A DNA stretch of 15,412 nucleotides from positions 1 through 15,412 of the forward strand of contig CAAGHT010000136.1 in the NCBI GenBank assembly GCA_900769775.1, in the 5' to 3' direction. The translations under genes and the position numbers were made by a program. The stretch is from Clostridia bacterium (GTDB lineage Bacteria > Bacillota > Clostridia > Oscillospirales > Acutalibacteraceae). Positions 7,882 through 14,557 of the stretch are shown here, one piece after another. Below the pieces are notes generated by a model. It was not told the origin of the DNA, did no database searches, and worked only from the letters and a program-made list of their open reading frames with translations. The first letter of the stretch is position 1, and the number at the start of each line of letters is the position of its first letter.

Positions 7882-8742
7882 ATGGCAGATAAAAAGGTAC
7901 TTGTTACCCGCGACAGCACAAGCGATCTTCCGCCTGAGCTTGTCGAAAAACTTAATATAAAAACCATTCCCCTTGTTGTAACACTCGGTGACAAGGCTTA
8001 TCAGGACGGAATAGATATTTCTCCCGAGGATGTTTATAAATATCACGATGAGCACGGTGTTCTCCCCAAAACCAGCGCCGCTAATGTTGATGATATGATA
8101 AATTTCTTTGAGCCCTTTGTAAAGGAAGGCTATGAGATTGTTCATTTTACAATCAGCTCATCTATGTCCTCAACCTATCAGAACAGCTGCATTGCCGCAG
8201 ATGAGTTTGAAGGTGTTTATGTTATCGATTCGCAGAACCTTTCAACCGGCGAAGGTCTTCTCGTTTTGAAGGCTTGCGAGTGGGCGGCTGAGGGACTTTC
8301 CGCTAAGGAAATATATGACAAGGTAAATGAGCTTATCCCCCGTGTTGATGCTTCCTTTGTTATCGACAGCCTTGAATATCTTCACAAGGGCGGCAGATGC
8401 TCGGCTCTTGCGGCTCTCGGCGCAAATCTTCTCAAATTAAAGCCCTGCATCGAGGTTCAGGGCGGCTCTATGGGCGTTTCCAAGAAATATCGCGGAAAGT
8501 ACGGCGAGACTCTAAAGCAGTATGTTGCCGACCGTCTTACCGACTATTCGGATATTGACCTTTCCCGAGTGTTTGTAACCCACGCAGGCTGTGACGAGGA
8601 AATTGTCAATCAGGTTGTAGAGCAGGTTAAGGCAACCGCACCCTTTAGTGAGCTTATTATTTCACGCGCAGGCTGCACCGTTTCGGCTCACTGCGGAAGA
8701 AATACTCTCGGTGTTCTTTATATCAGAAAAACCGATAAATAA
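7882..8742 (+). CDS. DegV family fatty-acid-binding protein
   Basis: Soluble two-domain lipid-binding protein of the DegV/FakB family. Members bind a single fatty acid, and FakB members present it to the kinase FakA to make acyl phosphate for phospholipid synthesis. Seen: DSTSDLPPEL (11-20), the substrate-loop motif PKTSAANVDD (62-71), ISSSMSSTYQN (91-101), DSLEYLHKGGRCS (162-174), and the C-terminal HCGRNTLGVLYI, the usual place of the fatty-acid carboxylate contact. The 286-residue length is typical. No fakA-like gene is in the window, so the partner must be elsewhere. The start is certain: ATG with GGAGGTG upstream. It is transcribed alone, opposite to all its neighbours, with its own promoter and terminator. 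Confidence 0.93.
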   Translation: MADKKVLVTRDSTSDLPPELVEKLNIKTIPLVVTLGDKAYQDGIDISPEDVYKYHDEHGVLPKTSAANVDDMINFFEPFVKEGYEIVHFTISSSMSSTYQNSCIAADEFEGVYVIDSQNLSTGEGLLVLKACEWAAEGLSAKEIYDKVNELIPRVDASFVIDSLEYLHKGGRCSALAALGANLLKLKPCIEVQGGSMGVSKKYRGKYGETLKQYVADRLTDYSDIDLSRVFVTHAGCDEEIVNQVVEQVKATAPFSELIISRAGCTVSAHCGRNTLGVLYIRKTDK

Positions 8743-8752
8743 AATAACAAAA

Positions 8753-8853
8753 CTGTCGCGCTCTGCATAATATAAGGCAGGGAGCAAACGGATATCACTA
8801 TTCGGTGACAGACCGCGGTCCTGTCTTTAAGATAGCCGACAGATAAGACTCCC
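8753..8853 (+). other. Structured non-coding stretch behind degV (candidate RNA element)
   Basis: The gap between the degV stop and its terminator has no open frame but is rich in complementary segments. CTCTGC (8761-8766) pairs with GCAGGG (8777-8782). GGGAG (8780-8784) pairs with CTCCC (8849-8853) to close the rest. TCAC (8795-8798) pairs with GTGA (8805-8808). CTGTC (8753, 8821) and GACAG (8807, 8838) each occur twice and can pair in more than one way. GACCGCGGTC (8811-8820) is a perfect palindrome. Several of these pairings exclude one another, as in a switching or multi-branched RNA. No known RNA family could be assigned with confidence. It would be transcribed as the 3' end of the degV mRNA; no good promoter of its own was seen. 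Confidence 0.4.
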
Positions 8854-8864
8854 TTTGAAATATA

Positions 8865-8897
8865 AAAGCCATCCGAAATTCGGATGGCTTTCTTTTT
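8865..8897 (+). terminator. Bidirectional intrinsic terminator between degV and the YesL-like gene
   Basis: AAAGCCATCCG (8865-8875) pairs with CGGATGGCTTT (8881-8891), an 11-bp stem with a 5-nt loop, followed by CTTTTT on the plus strand. On the minus strand the same hairpin is followed by TTTTATATTT, so it can also end the convergent operon. The stop codon of the minus-strand gene lies in the plus-strand T-run. Confidence 0.9.
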
Positions 8898-9747
8898 ATT
8901 CTTCGGTTTCAGGGAGGAGCCTTTCATCGTCAAAAACGCTCTCCTCTTCCTCCTCTTCATCCCCCGGTACAGGAAGTCCGAGAGAGCGGCGAAGCTCGAT
9001 ATCATCATCGGGGTGCTGCTCATAATAGGGGTCTATCATAAGGCGGCGAACTGCGGGGAAAACGCAGAACTGAATAAGCAGATGCTTAAAGCCGGGATAG
9101 AAGCAAGCTGTTATTATCAGCATTGTTGCAACCATGAAGGTAAAAATTTCTGCGTTCGAGTAACAAAGCATGCAGATGCCTGCCGCAATAGCATACCAAA
9201 GAAGGGAGCAAATGCCGACTAAAAGGTTGTTTTTAAGGTTTATAAATACGAAATAAAAGGAATTTTTAATTATCTTTTTAAGGGGCATTTTAAAGGTTAT
9301 GAGGATAAGCCAAGCGTAATATTTCATAACCGAAATGATGAAGAAAAGACTTATCATAAGGCCTGTTCCGAGCATTCCGCCCCAGCCCTCAAAGGCTCTG
9401 TAATAGGTAATTCCCGCAACAAGAACAGCCGCTGTTACGAGGGTATTGATAATGCCGAGAGGAAGAGCCTGCTTCCAGTTCTTTTTTATGGTGTCCCAGA
9501 AATCACTAAGACCAAAGGAATGCTTGTCTCTCGCCATATTTCTGGCAAGGTGGGTCATGCCTGCGCTTCCAAGTCCCGAGGGGAGCAGAAGAAGGCTTAA
9601 AAGTATGTAAATCAGTCCCGAAGGGAGCAGTCTCCAAACATTTCGAAACCAGGTCTCAAAAAAGACAAAAAAGGCTCTCTTTTTTGGAGCGTCCTTGTCT
9701 ATTCCGGGGCCGGGCTTATTGTAATCGAAAAAACCTTGTAATCCCAT
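8896..9747 (-). CDS. YesL-like (DUF624) integral membrane protein with acidic tail
   Basis: Membrane protein of the DUF624/YesL family, whose function is unknown; relatives often sit near sugar-uptake genes. Seen: an N-terminal FFDYNKPGPGIDKDAPKK segment typical of clostridial members, then about five or six helices (roughly 41-62, 96-114, 125-150, 172-196, 200-222). The first is followed by the family's G-rich turn and MTHLARNMARDKHSFGLSDFW. The cytosolic end carries YYEQHPDDD and a very acidic stretch (263-283, mostly Glu and Asp). The ATG overlaps the previous stop by one base (TAATG), so it is co-translated with the four-helix protein. No sugar genes are nearby, so the context says little about its task. 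Confidence 0.82.
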   Translation of the reverse strand: MGLQGFFDYNKPGPGIDKDAPKKRAFFVFFETWFRNVWRLLPSGLIYILLSLLLLPSGLGSAGMTHLARNMARDKHSFGLSDFWDTIKKNWKQALPLGIINTLVTAAVLVAGITYYRAFEGWGGMLGTGLMISLFFIISVMKYYAWLILITFKMPLKKIIKNSFYFVFINLKNNLLVGICSLLWYAIAAGICMLCYSNAEIFTFMVATMLIITACFYPGFKHLLIQFCVFPAVRRLMIDPYYEQHPDDDIELRRSLGLPVPGDEEEEEESVFDDERLLPETEE

Positions 9748-10337
9748 TATTTTTTCTCCTTTTTCTTGAATACAAGTATCTCGGCAATATTTATTCCCTT
9801 AAAGCCGAGGGTGTAGCTGATATGGCAGATTACGGGTATTAAAAAGACGGTCAAGGATGCCGCAATTATACCGCCCCAGCCAATTTCTGCGGCGCTTTTT
9901 ACTCCGCCGAAAATAAACTCGTGATAACCGAAAAGATGATAGTTTAAAACATTGAAAATAGCGTAGCCGCCTTTGATAATTCCGAGCTTACCAAGTACTA
10001 AAACGACATAGGAGCCGAGGGCTAAAAGAGTGGGAAACAAAGAGAATTTAAGACCCTTATATTTATCCGCCTCTATTCTGCCGAAGCGCACCTTGTTGGC
10101 ATCAGAATCGGCTATATAATAGACCTTGCCGTTCATAAAGAGAATTACCGTTCCGAGCGAGCAAATCTGCATTATAACGAGCATTATAATACGGGGCATA
10201 CCCACTACCGTATCACCGCTCTGTGAGGTGGCGGTAAAGACCATAAAGAGAGATGCCGAAATTATGAAAGCCATAGTGAGGCAGATGAGATATTTACCAA
10301 GAAGATTAAGGCTTGTTTTTATTATAGACTTGTCCAA
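9747..10337 (-). CDS. Hypothetical four-helix membrane protein
   Basis: Not recognised as a named family. The 196 residues show four probable membrane helices (about 15-35, 48-68, 98-118, 154-178). A cytosolic loop holds YYIADSDANKVRFGRIEADKYKGLK (72-97), and the C-terminus is basic (KKKEKK). The start codon is TTG at 10337-10335, supported by AAGGGAAG about 8 nt upstream and by the promoter ending just before it; no in-frame ATG lies nearby. It overlaps the DUF624 gene by one base, suggesting that the two proteins work together or form a complex in the membrane, which is inference from coupling alone. Confidence 0.8.
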   Translation of the reverse strand: MDKSIIKTSLNLLGKYLICLTMAFIISASLFMVFTATSQSGDTVVGMPRIIMLVIMQICSLGTVILFMNGKVYYIADSDANKVRFGRIEADKYKGLKFSLFPTLLALGSYVVLVLGKLGIIKGGYAIFNVLNYHLFGYHEFIFGGVKSAAEIGWGGIIAASLTVFLIPVICHISYTLGFKGINIAEILVFKKKEKK

Positions 10338-10367
10338 AAAGACACTTCCCTTAATTTATTTAAAAAG

Positions 10368-10396
10368 ATTATATAATAAACCAAGAAAAAAAGCAA
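10368..10396 (-). promoter_or_regulatory. Promoter of the four-helix/YesL-like operon, overlapping a terminator
   Basis: A perfect TATAAT (10373-10368) lies 17 nt from TTGCTT (10396-10391), a weak -35. The -35 is made from the 3' arm and first T residues of the terminator of the upstream operon. Predicted start is near 10361, giving a leader of about 24 nt before the TTG start. Confidence 0.7.
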
Positions 10397-10415
10397 GCGC
10401 GGACTACACGCTTGC
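10386..10415 (-). terminator. Intrinsic terminator of the DUF1015-to-small-protein operon
   Basis: On the minus strand GCAAGCG pairs with CGCTTGC (7 bp, 9-nt loop; plus coordinates 10393-10415), followed by seven T residues. It starts 9 nt behind the stop of the 93-residue gene. Confidence 0.88.
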
Positions 10416-10423
10416 CAAAAGAT

Positions 10424-10705
10424 TTACAACTTGTTAAAAATCAGCAATGCCACCGTAAGGAGCGCCACCGATATAAAAAGTGAGAGTGCAACCGCCCTCC
10501 ACCGAATGTTTTTCGGCCGCTCTCCCCTCATCTTTTTCGAGGGCAGTTCACTGTCGAGCGAGCTTATAAACTTTTTTGCCTCAGCCTCAATTCGTTTGGA
10601 TGAAAGATGGCTGTATTCGGGGCTTACAAAGAGAATTGCACGCTCAAAATAGCCGCCGTCGAGACAGTTCATCTCAATTACTGATTTATTAACACCTTTA
10701 ACCAT
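10424..10705 (-). CDS. Small hypothetical protein with one C-terminal membrane helix
   Basis: A 93-residue protein of no assigned function. The N-terminal two thirds are soluble: MVKGVNKSVIEMN, then FERAILFVSPEYSHL, then a charged helix IEAEAKKFISSLDSELPSKK. A single helix at about 70-90 ends three residues from the C-terminus, so it looks tail-anchored with its domain in the cytosol. The MVKGV start and FERAI(L/I)FV pattern recall a conserved clostridial hypothetical family, from memory and unverified. It is the last gene of the operon, 60 nt behind the DUF6062 gene and just before the terminator. Its GGAG ribosome site lies within a hairpin (10711-10737). Confidence 0.78.
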   Translation of the reverse strand: MVKGVNKSVIEMNCLDGGYFERAILFVSPEYSHLSSKRIEAEAKKFISSLDSELPSKKMRGERPKNIRWRAVALSLFISVALLTVALLIFNKL

Positions 10706-10710
10706 TTTTT

Positions 10711-10737
10711 ACCGCTCCGAAAAAGTATTTTCGCGGT
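10711..10737 (-). promoter_or_regulatory. Hairpin enclosing the ribosome site of the small membrane protein
   Basis: In the transcript ACCG-CGAAAA, loop UACU, then UUUUCG-GAG-CGGU fold into a 6-bp inner and 4-bp outer stem with a GAG bulge. The only purine-rich ribosome site, GGAG (10718-10715), is partly in the stem and partly in the bulge, 9 nt from the ATG. It could limit translation or protect the upstream mRNA end. The pairing is seen; the role is inference. Confidence 0.45.
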
Positions 10738-10765
10738 TATTTTACCCCTCAGAGGCTTATTTTAT

Positions 10766-11464
10766 TCACTTTGGCAGAACTTCATCATCGCCGATTAAAA
10801 AGGCGATTGTGCGCTCGATTGAGTCTTTACTGTTGCCCCAATCGGCATTCTCACCCGAATTTCGATAGTCATACATTCTGCAGTAGTGGTCGATATCGGC
10901 CTGAAGTGTGCTGAGAGTCTCCTTAACCTTGTATGAAAGAACCTTGAGCATATCGTCGCCCCAGCGCTTCATTCCCTTTTTCTGACAGCCCTTTGAGATC
11001 ATTACATAGTGATTCATACAGTAGTAATCCTGACTGTCGAACATCTCTCTGAACTCGCGGTTGGTCTCATAGGTTTTGTAGAGAGTGTCCAGCATACGCT
11101 CGAAGCCCCACTCGATTTTTTCGCAAACAAAGCAGGATTCGAGCAGCTCCTCTGCCCTATCGGCCTTTTTTGCCTTTGAAACGAGAAAGCCAGCCTCGGT
11201 CACATTTTTTCTGACCTCGGCAGCGTGGGTCTGAAGAATGAGGGCAAGAGAAAGTCTGCCGCGCATTTTGAGCATTCTTTTATAATGTCTGCCGCAAAAG
11301 CCGAGACGGTTTGTTTCGATTCTCACATCGGGCTCCATCATAGCGGCGCCCATTATGTACTCTAAAATTCGCTTTTCAACCGTGTCGTACATTCGGCAAA
11401 TAGGGCACCCGTCATTCTCCTCAAAGGCATCGGTGACAGGTATGGTACAAATATCATCTCTCAT
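10766..11464 (-). CDS. DUF6062 family protein with two CxxC/CxxH modules
   Basis: Conserved clostridial protein of unknown function (DUF6062). The 232 residues begin with IPVTDAFEENDGCPICRMYD and contain the family stretch GAAMMEPDVRIETNRLGFCGRHYKRML. Seen: C20-x2-C23 followed by C57-x2-H60, then a second set C111-x2-C114 followed by C149-x2-H152. The gaps inside the two sets are nearly equal (33 and 34 residues), so the protein looks like a tandem duplication of one metal-binding unit, most likely zinc. No helix for membrane insertion or signal peptide is visible. It starts only 3 nt behind the DNA glycosylase stop, so the two are surely co-expressed. A role in DNA repair or metal handling is inference from context. 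Confidence 0.85.
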   Translation of the reverse strand: MRDDICTIPVTDAFEENDGCPICRMYDTVEKRILEYIMGAAMMEPDVRIETNRLGFCGRHYKRMLKMRGRLSLALILQTHAAEVRKNVTEAGFLVSKAKKADRAEELLESCFVCEKIEWGFERMLDTLYKTYETNREFREMFDSQDYYCMNHYVMISKGCQKKGMKRWGDDMLKVLSYKVKETLSTLQADIDHYCRMYDYRNSGENADWGNSKDSIERTIAFLIGDDEVLPK

Positions 11465-11467
11465 CGG

Positions 11468-12310
11468 TTATTCTCCAATTTCTAATTTTGTCATTCTTGC
11501 ATAGTGGAATAAAAACTGCTGTGCAATTCCTGCATATGGGGCGGCATAATCGGGCAGTGCGCCGCCGTAAAGCTCAGATAAAACCCTCTTTATCCAGACA
11601 TCCTTGGGTATTACCTCTACTCTGCCAAGCCCAAAAAGAAGCACGCAGTCAGCAACCTTTTCGCCAACTCCGTAAATCTTCATAAGCTCATCTCTTGCGG
11701 CATCGGTCTTCATTTTTTGAAGCTTTTTAAAATCGATTTCTCCCGAGGCCACTCTGCGCGCCGCATCAAGGATATATTTTGCTCTGAAGCCTGCTCTGAG
11801 CGGTGCCAGCTCCTCTAAGCTGAGGGAAGCTATGCGCTCTGCCGTGGGGAAGCTGTAAAGACCCTCTCCTACCGGCTCGCCGAAGCTCTCGCAAAGGCGG
11901 TTTATAATACCCTTTATGCGAGGAATGTTGTTGTTTTGTGAGATTATAAAGGAGCAAAGGCATTCCCACGGGTCTTGTTTGAGAACACGGATACCTCCTG
12001 CAAGGGCACAGGCATTTTTAAGTGTTTTATCCTCGCAAAGCACCTCTTTTATGTAGGTGTAATCACGGTCAAGGTCGAAATAATTTCTCCAAACAGATTC
12101 AAATTCCTCAAAGTCTGTATCGTGGAGAATGAGCTTGTTATATTCCTGATGAAGGCAGAGATATTTACCCTGCACTACTCCCCTCCAAGTACCGTCCTCA
12201 CAGAGCTCAAAGCGGAAAGCCTGACCGCAGTCGAGGGTGGCGGCAAGGTCGAAGGAATCGCTCATTACGATTTCAACATTTTTGTCTGCCTGAAATACAG
12301 AAAGTCTCAT
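11468..12310 (-). CDS. OGG1-type 8-oxoguanine DNA glycosylase/AP lyase
   Basis: Base-excision repair enzyme that removes 8-oxoguanine (and perhaps other damaged purines) from DNA and nicks the abasic site. Seen: an N-terminal OGG_N-like domain with DCGQAFRFE (27-35), the NNN motif in SFIISQNNNIPRIKGII (120-136), and the helix-hairpin-helix with YGVGEKVADCVLLFGLG (213-229), where K218 is the catalytic Schiff-base lysine. P235-K-D237-VWIKR supplies the catalytic aspartate. The length (280) and motifs match the clostridial OGG1 group rather than AlkA, which lacks the lysine. The start is ATG, overlapping the DUF1015 stop by four bases (ATGA), so it is translationally coupled. Confidence 0.92.
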   Translation of the reverse strand: MRLSVFQADKNVEIVMSDSFDLAATLDCGQAFRFELCEDGTWRGVVQGKYLCLHQEYNKLILHDTDFEEFESVWRNYFDLDRDYTYIKEVLCEDKTLKNACALAGGIRVLKQDPWECLCSFIISQNNNIPRIKGIINRLCESFGEPVGEGLYSFPTAERIASLSLEELAPLRAGFRAKYILDAARRVASGEIDFKKLQKMKTDAARDELMKIYGVGEKVADCVLLFGLGRVEVIPKDVWIKRVLSELYGGALPDYAAPYAGIAQQFLFHYARMTKLEIGE

Positions 12311-13491
12311 AATTTTCTTGCCTCAAGATAAAATCTCTTATCATCTGCGTGTCCCATAGAGAAGGTCTTTCGGGGCAGTGAGCCGTCCGCTGCTACAGCA
12401 GAGAAAAGCTCGCTCTTTTTCATTCCGTCAAAAATGAAGCCAACGGTATTTTCAGTGCCACATAGCTTTTCAGTATCCGAAATGCCGTGAATATAGTCAA
12501 TTTTAACCTCGGGGTTTGCTCTTAAATAGTCATCAAGGAAGCCCTGAAGAGTGCCTACGGGAAGCTCGGAAGACGGCTTTGCGTATACGGTTTCACTGCC
12601 GTTCTTAGTTACAACTCTGAACTCGTGCGCTCCCTCTTTATTATCTGTAAAGCCGACAGCCGCACTGAATTTTTCGAGCAAATCTTCCTTGTTGCAGTTA
12701 AAGAGCACACGGTAAATGGGCTCGAATTCAATAGCCTCATCGTAGATATTTACTATCTCAACAAGGGCATAGCGGTTCTCTGCCGTGGGGTTTTGTCTGT
12801 AGCATTCCTTAGCGGTGGCAAGAGAGTGATTTCCATCGCCGACAGCATATAAAAAGCTGTCTGCCACAAGGCTTTCAAGTGCAGTATTAACTGTATCACA
12901 ATCTGCTCCCTCTACACGGTAGCCGACAATATGACCGCCCTTTTTCATAAGGTCAAAATCATACACCCTGGAAAGCTCAGCTTTCTTATCCGAAAGAGGT
13001 CCGAGCACACGGTTTTCAGGGTCGTTTATAAATACCATAACATGAGGAAGCTCAAGAGGAGCTTTTTTGCGAATAGCAACACGGGGAGGGATTCTCTCGG
13101 CAACCGTCTGTTCGGTAGCGCGGCAAAGAGCTGTGCTGCCTGCATTGTAGTCATACTCCTCAAGGTCAAGCATACCGACAATACCGCGTCGAATGGCGCC
13201 GCCCGTAATATCACGCTCAACATAAATCATAGAAGCGGGCAGCTCCTCTAAAACACCGCCCGACAGATAGTCGCTCATAGTAGCGTTAATCTTCTCTACA
13301 CGGCACTCTGTCTCATCGAGATAAATCTCGGGCAAAATGATATTTAAAGCCGAGGGAGCCGAGCCGACAGTCTCCTCAACCGACTGCCAATAATCGCGGT
13401 CGGAGGTGTACTGGTCACAGGCGATAACCGCCCACTTCTCAAAATTCTCCTTCGGTAAAAGTATATCTGCAGGATATAAATATTTCTTCAT
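12307..13491 (-). CDS. DUF1015 family protein
   Basis: Conserved bacterial cytosolic protein of unknown biochemical function (DUF1015). The 394 residues carry the family hallmarks: the N-terminal LLPKENFEKWAVIACDQYTSDRDYW, the central ERDITGGAIRRGIVGMLDLEEYDY, the VGDGNHSLATAKECY motif (the site where many members read DGHHR), and the C-terminal RKTFSMGHADDKRFYLEARKL. No membrane helix or signal peptide. It is the first gene of the operon with the DNA glycosylase and DUF6062, behind a strong promoter. The GGTGATG ribosome site sits about 8 nt from the ATG. In other organisms DUF1015 genes often lie beside serine-biosynthesis genes; that is not the case here. Confidence 0.9.
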   Translation of the reverse strand: MKKYLYPADILLPKENFEKWAVIACDQYTSDRDYWQSVEETVGSAPSALNIILPEIYLDETECRVEKINATMSDYLSGGVLEELPASMIYVERDITGGAIRRGIVGMLDLEEYDYNAGSTALCRATEQTVAERIPPRVAIRKKAPLELPHVMVFINDPENRVLGPLSDKKAELSRVYDFDLMKKGGHIVGYRVEGADCDTVNTALESLVADSFLYAVGDGNHSLATAKECYRQNPTAENRYALVEIVNIYDEAIEFEPIYRVLFNCNKEDLLEKFSAAVGFTDNKEGAHEFRVVTKNGSETVYAKPSSELPVGTLQGFLDDYLRANPEVKIDYIHGISDTEKLCGTENTVGFIFDGMKKSELFSAVAADGSLPRKTFSMGHADDKRFYLEARKL

Positions 13492-13509
13492 AAATCATCA
13501 CCAAGTGTT

Positions 13510-13538
13510 ATTTTAACATAAAAGCAAAAAACTATCAA
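13510..13538 (-). promoter_or_regulatory. SigA-type extended -10 promoter of the DUF1015 operon
   Basis: TTGATA (13538-13533), a 17-nt spacer and TAAAAT (13515-13510) match the consensus. TGT before the -10 gives an extended -10 motif. The predicted start is near 13503, only about 12 nt before the ATG, so the transcript would begin almost at its own ribosome site. Confidence 0.82.
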
Positions 13539-13543
13539 CAACA

Positions 13544-13570
13544 AAACACCGAAATTATCTTTCGGTGTTT
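13544..13570 (-). terminator. Intrinsic terminator of the permease/secreted-protein operon
   Basis: AAACACCGAAA pairs with TTTCGGTGTTT in an 11-bp stem with a 5-nt loop, 19 nt behind the stop of the upstream gene. The tail on the minus strand (TGTTGTTGATAG, then six T) is interrupted, so termination may be partial. The -35 of the next promoter begins 6 nt further on. Confidence 0.75.
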
Positions 13571-13589
13571 GTCATAAAAAATATTTAAT

Positions 13590-14546
13590 TTAAGATAAGA
13601 GCACAAGCACTACCACCATACAGGCTATGAGAAGTAATGATGCCGGGAATATCAGGTAGGAAAGTACTTTTTGATAAGGCATTCTTACCTTTTTAATCAT
13701 AAACACAAGGCAGATTACAGCAACTGTGAGAGGTAAAATTCCGAACAAGAATACACATACAACTCCAATTACCGTATCACTTGCTTCGGGGAATAATGGG
13801 TCGGTCTCTATAATTTCTCTATCATATTCGAGGTCGAGTATTGCGGCAAATTTTTCATTTGTAAGCAGATAAACCGTTGCCATAACATTATTATCCATAG
13901 CGAAGCTTCCGTCTGCATAGAAATAAGATCGGTCGTAATCACTGTAATCGAGCAGATAGTACATGCTCGGTCTGCCATCATCTCCTGAGCGTATGCGGAA
14001 AATCTGACCCACCTCAAAGCGGAAAATGCCGTCCTCATCCTCTGCCAAAAGAGGATATGCTTCATACATTTTGAGTGCGGCACCGCTTATTTGCATAGTT
14101 TCGCCCTCGCTTTTCCAGCCCTCTATATCCTCGACCGATATGTCAAAACCGTAGCTTTGATAGTTTGCGGCGCCCTCACCTTTTGAAAGAGCCTCAATTT
14201 TGTCAAAGCGCGACTCCTCAATATAGCAAAGAGCTTCCCAATTTCCGTCATACAGCTCTATTTGAGCCTCAAGAATATAGTCACATTCTTCATATGCCGT
14301 AACCTCAAAGGTTTTATAGCGGTCTGACATACTTGATACCTCGAAACGGACATCTAATTCAAGATACTCTCCCGAAATATAAGGTGTATCCGCTTCTGAA
14401 AGAAGATAGGTTTTTCCGTCATAGGTTACGATGCTGAGGTCTTCGCTTACAAGACAGCTTTCATCATTTATAGCGGCAGATGCCCCTAAAGCAAAGCTTA
14501 TAATCAAAGTAACGGTAAGTAAAAGGATAAATAGTTTCTTTTTCAT
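13590..14546 (-). CDS. Hypothetical secreted-domain membrane protein
   Basis: Function not recognised. The 318 residues begin with a clear signal peptide (MKKK, hydrophobic 5-20, then GASAA near 21-25 as the likely cleavage site). A Tyr/Asp/Glu-rich extracytoplasmic domain covers about 26-255, with repeated YDGKTYLL-, EAYPLL- and YYLLDYSDYD-like beta-strand segments. Two C-terminal helices follow (about 259-284 and 296-317) with a short basic loop KKVRMPYQK between them. So the folded part faces outside and the C-terminus anchors it. It starts 11 nt behind the ABC-2-like permease with a GGGGGTG ribosome site, so it is probably its partner. No cysteine lipobox is visible. Called as a real gene from signal peptide, ribosome site and operon position. 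Confidence 0.8.
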   Translation of the reverse strand: MKKKLFILLLTVTLIISFALGASAAINDESCLVSEDLSIVTYDGKTYLLSEADTPYISGEYLELDVRFEVSSMSDRYKTFEVTAYEECDYILEAQIELYDGNWEALCYIEESRFDKIEALSKGEGAANYQSYGFDISVEDIEGWKSEGETMQISGAALKMYEAYPLLAEDEDGIFRFEVGQIFRIRSGDDGRPSMYYLLDYSDYDRSYFYADGSFAMDNNVMATVYLLTNEKFAAILDLEYDREIIETDPLFPEASDTVIGVVCVFLFGILPLTVAVICLVFMIKKVRMPYQKVLSYLIFPASLLLIACMVVVLVLLS

Positions 14547-14557
14547 AGTGCACCCCC

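Noticed and set aside
7771..8145. 124-codon minus-strand frame across the degV start and its promoter
   Set aside because: It overlaps antisense to degV and the promoter region, has Ile/Asn-rich composition from A/T-rich DNA, and no ribosome site.
8800..8830. T-box-like ACCGCGG motif
   Set aside because: There is no stem I, no specifier loop, and no downstream aminoacyl-tRNA or amino-acid gene on either strand; the match comes from a short GC palindrome.
8777..8850. FMN riboswitch (GGCAGGG, GACCGCGG, GCCGACAG in order)
   Set aside because: Spacing between the blocks is wrong, the P1 closing helix and the GGATGGGAGAAG end are missing, and no gene follows on that strand. Kept only as a hint in the finding on the structured stretch.
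8884..9222. 112-codon plus-strand frame opposite the YesL-like gene
   Set aside because: It begins in the terminator and runs antisense to a conserved membrane protein; no ribosome site.
12931..13251. 106-codon plus-strand frame opposite the DUF1015 gene
   Set aside because: Antisense shadow of a conserved gene with no start signals.
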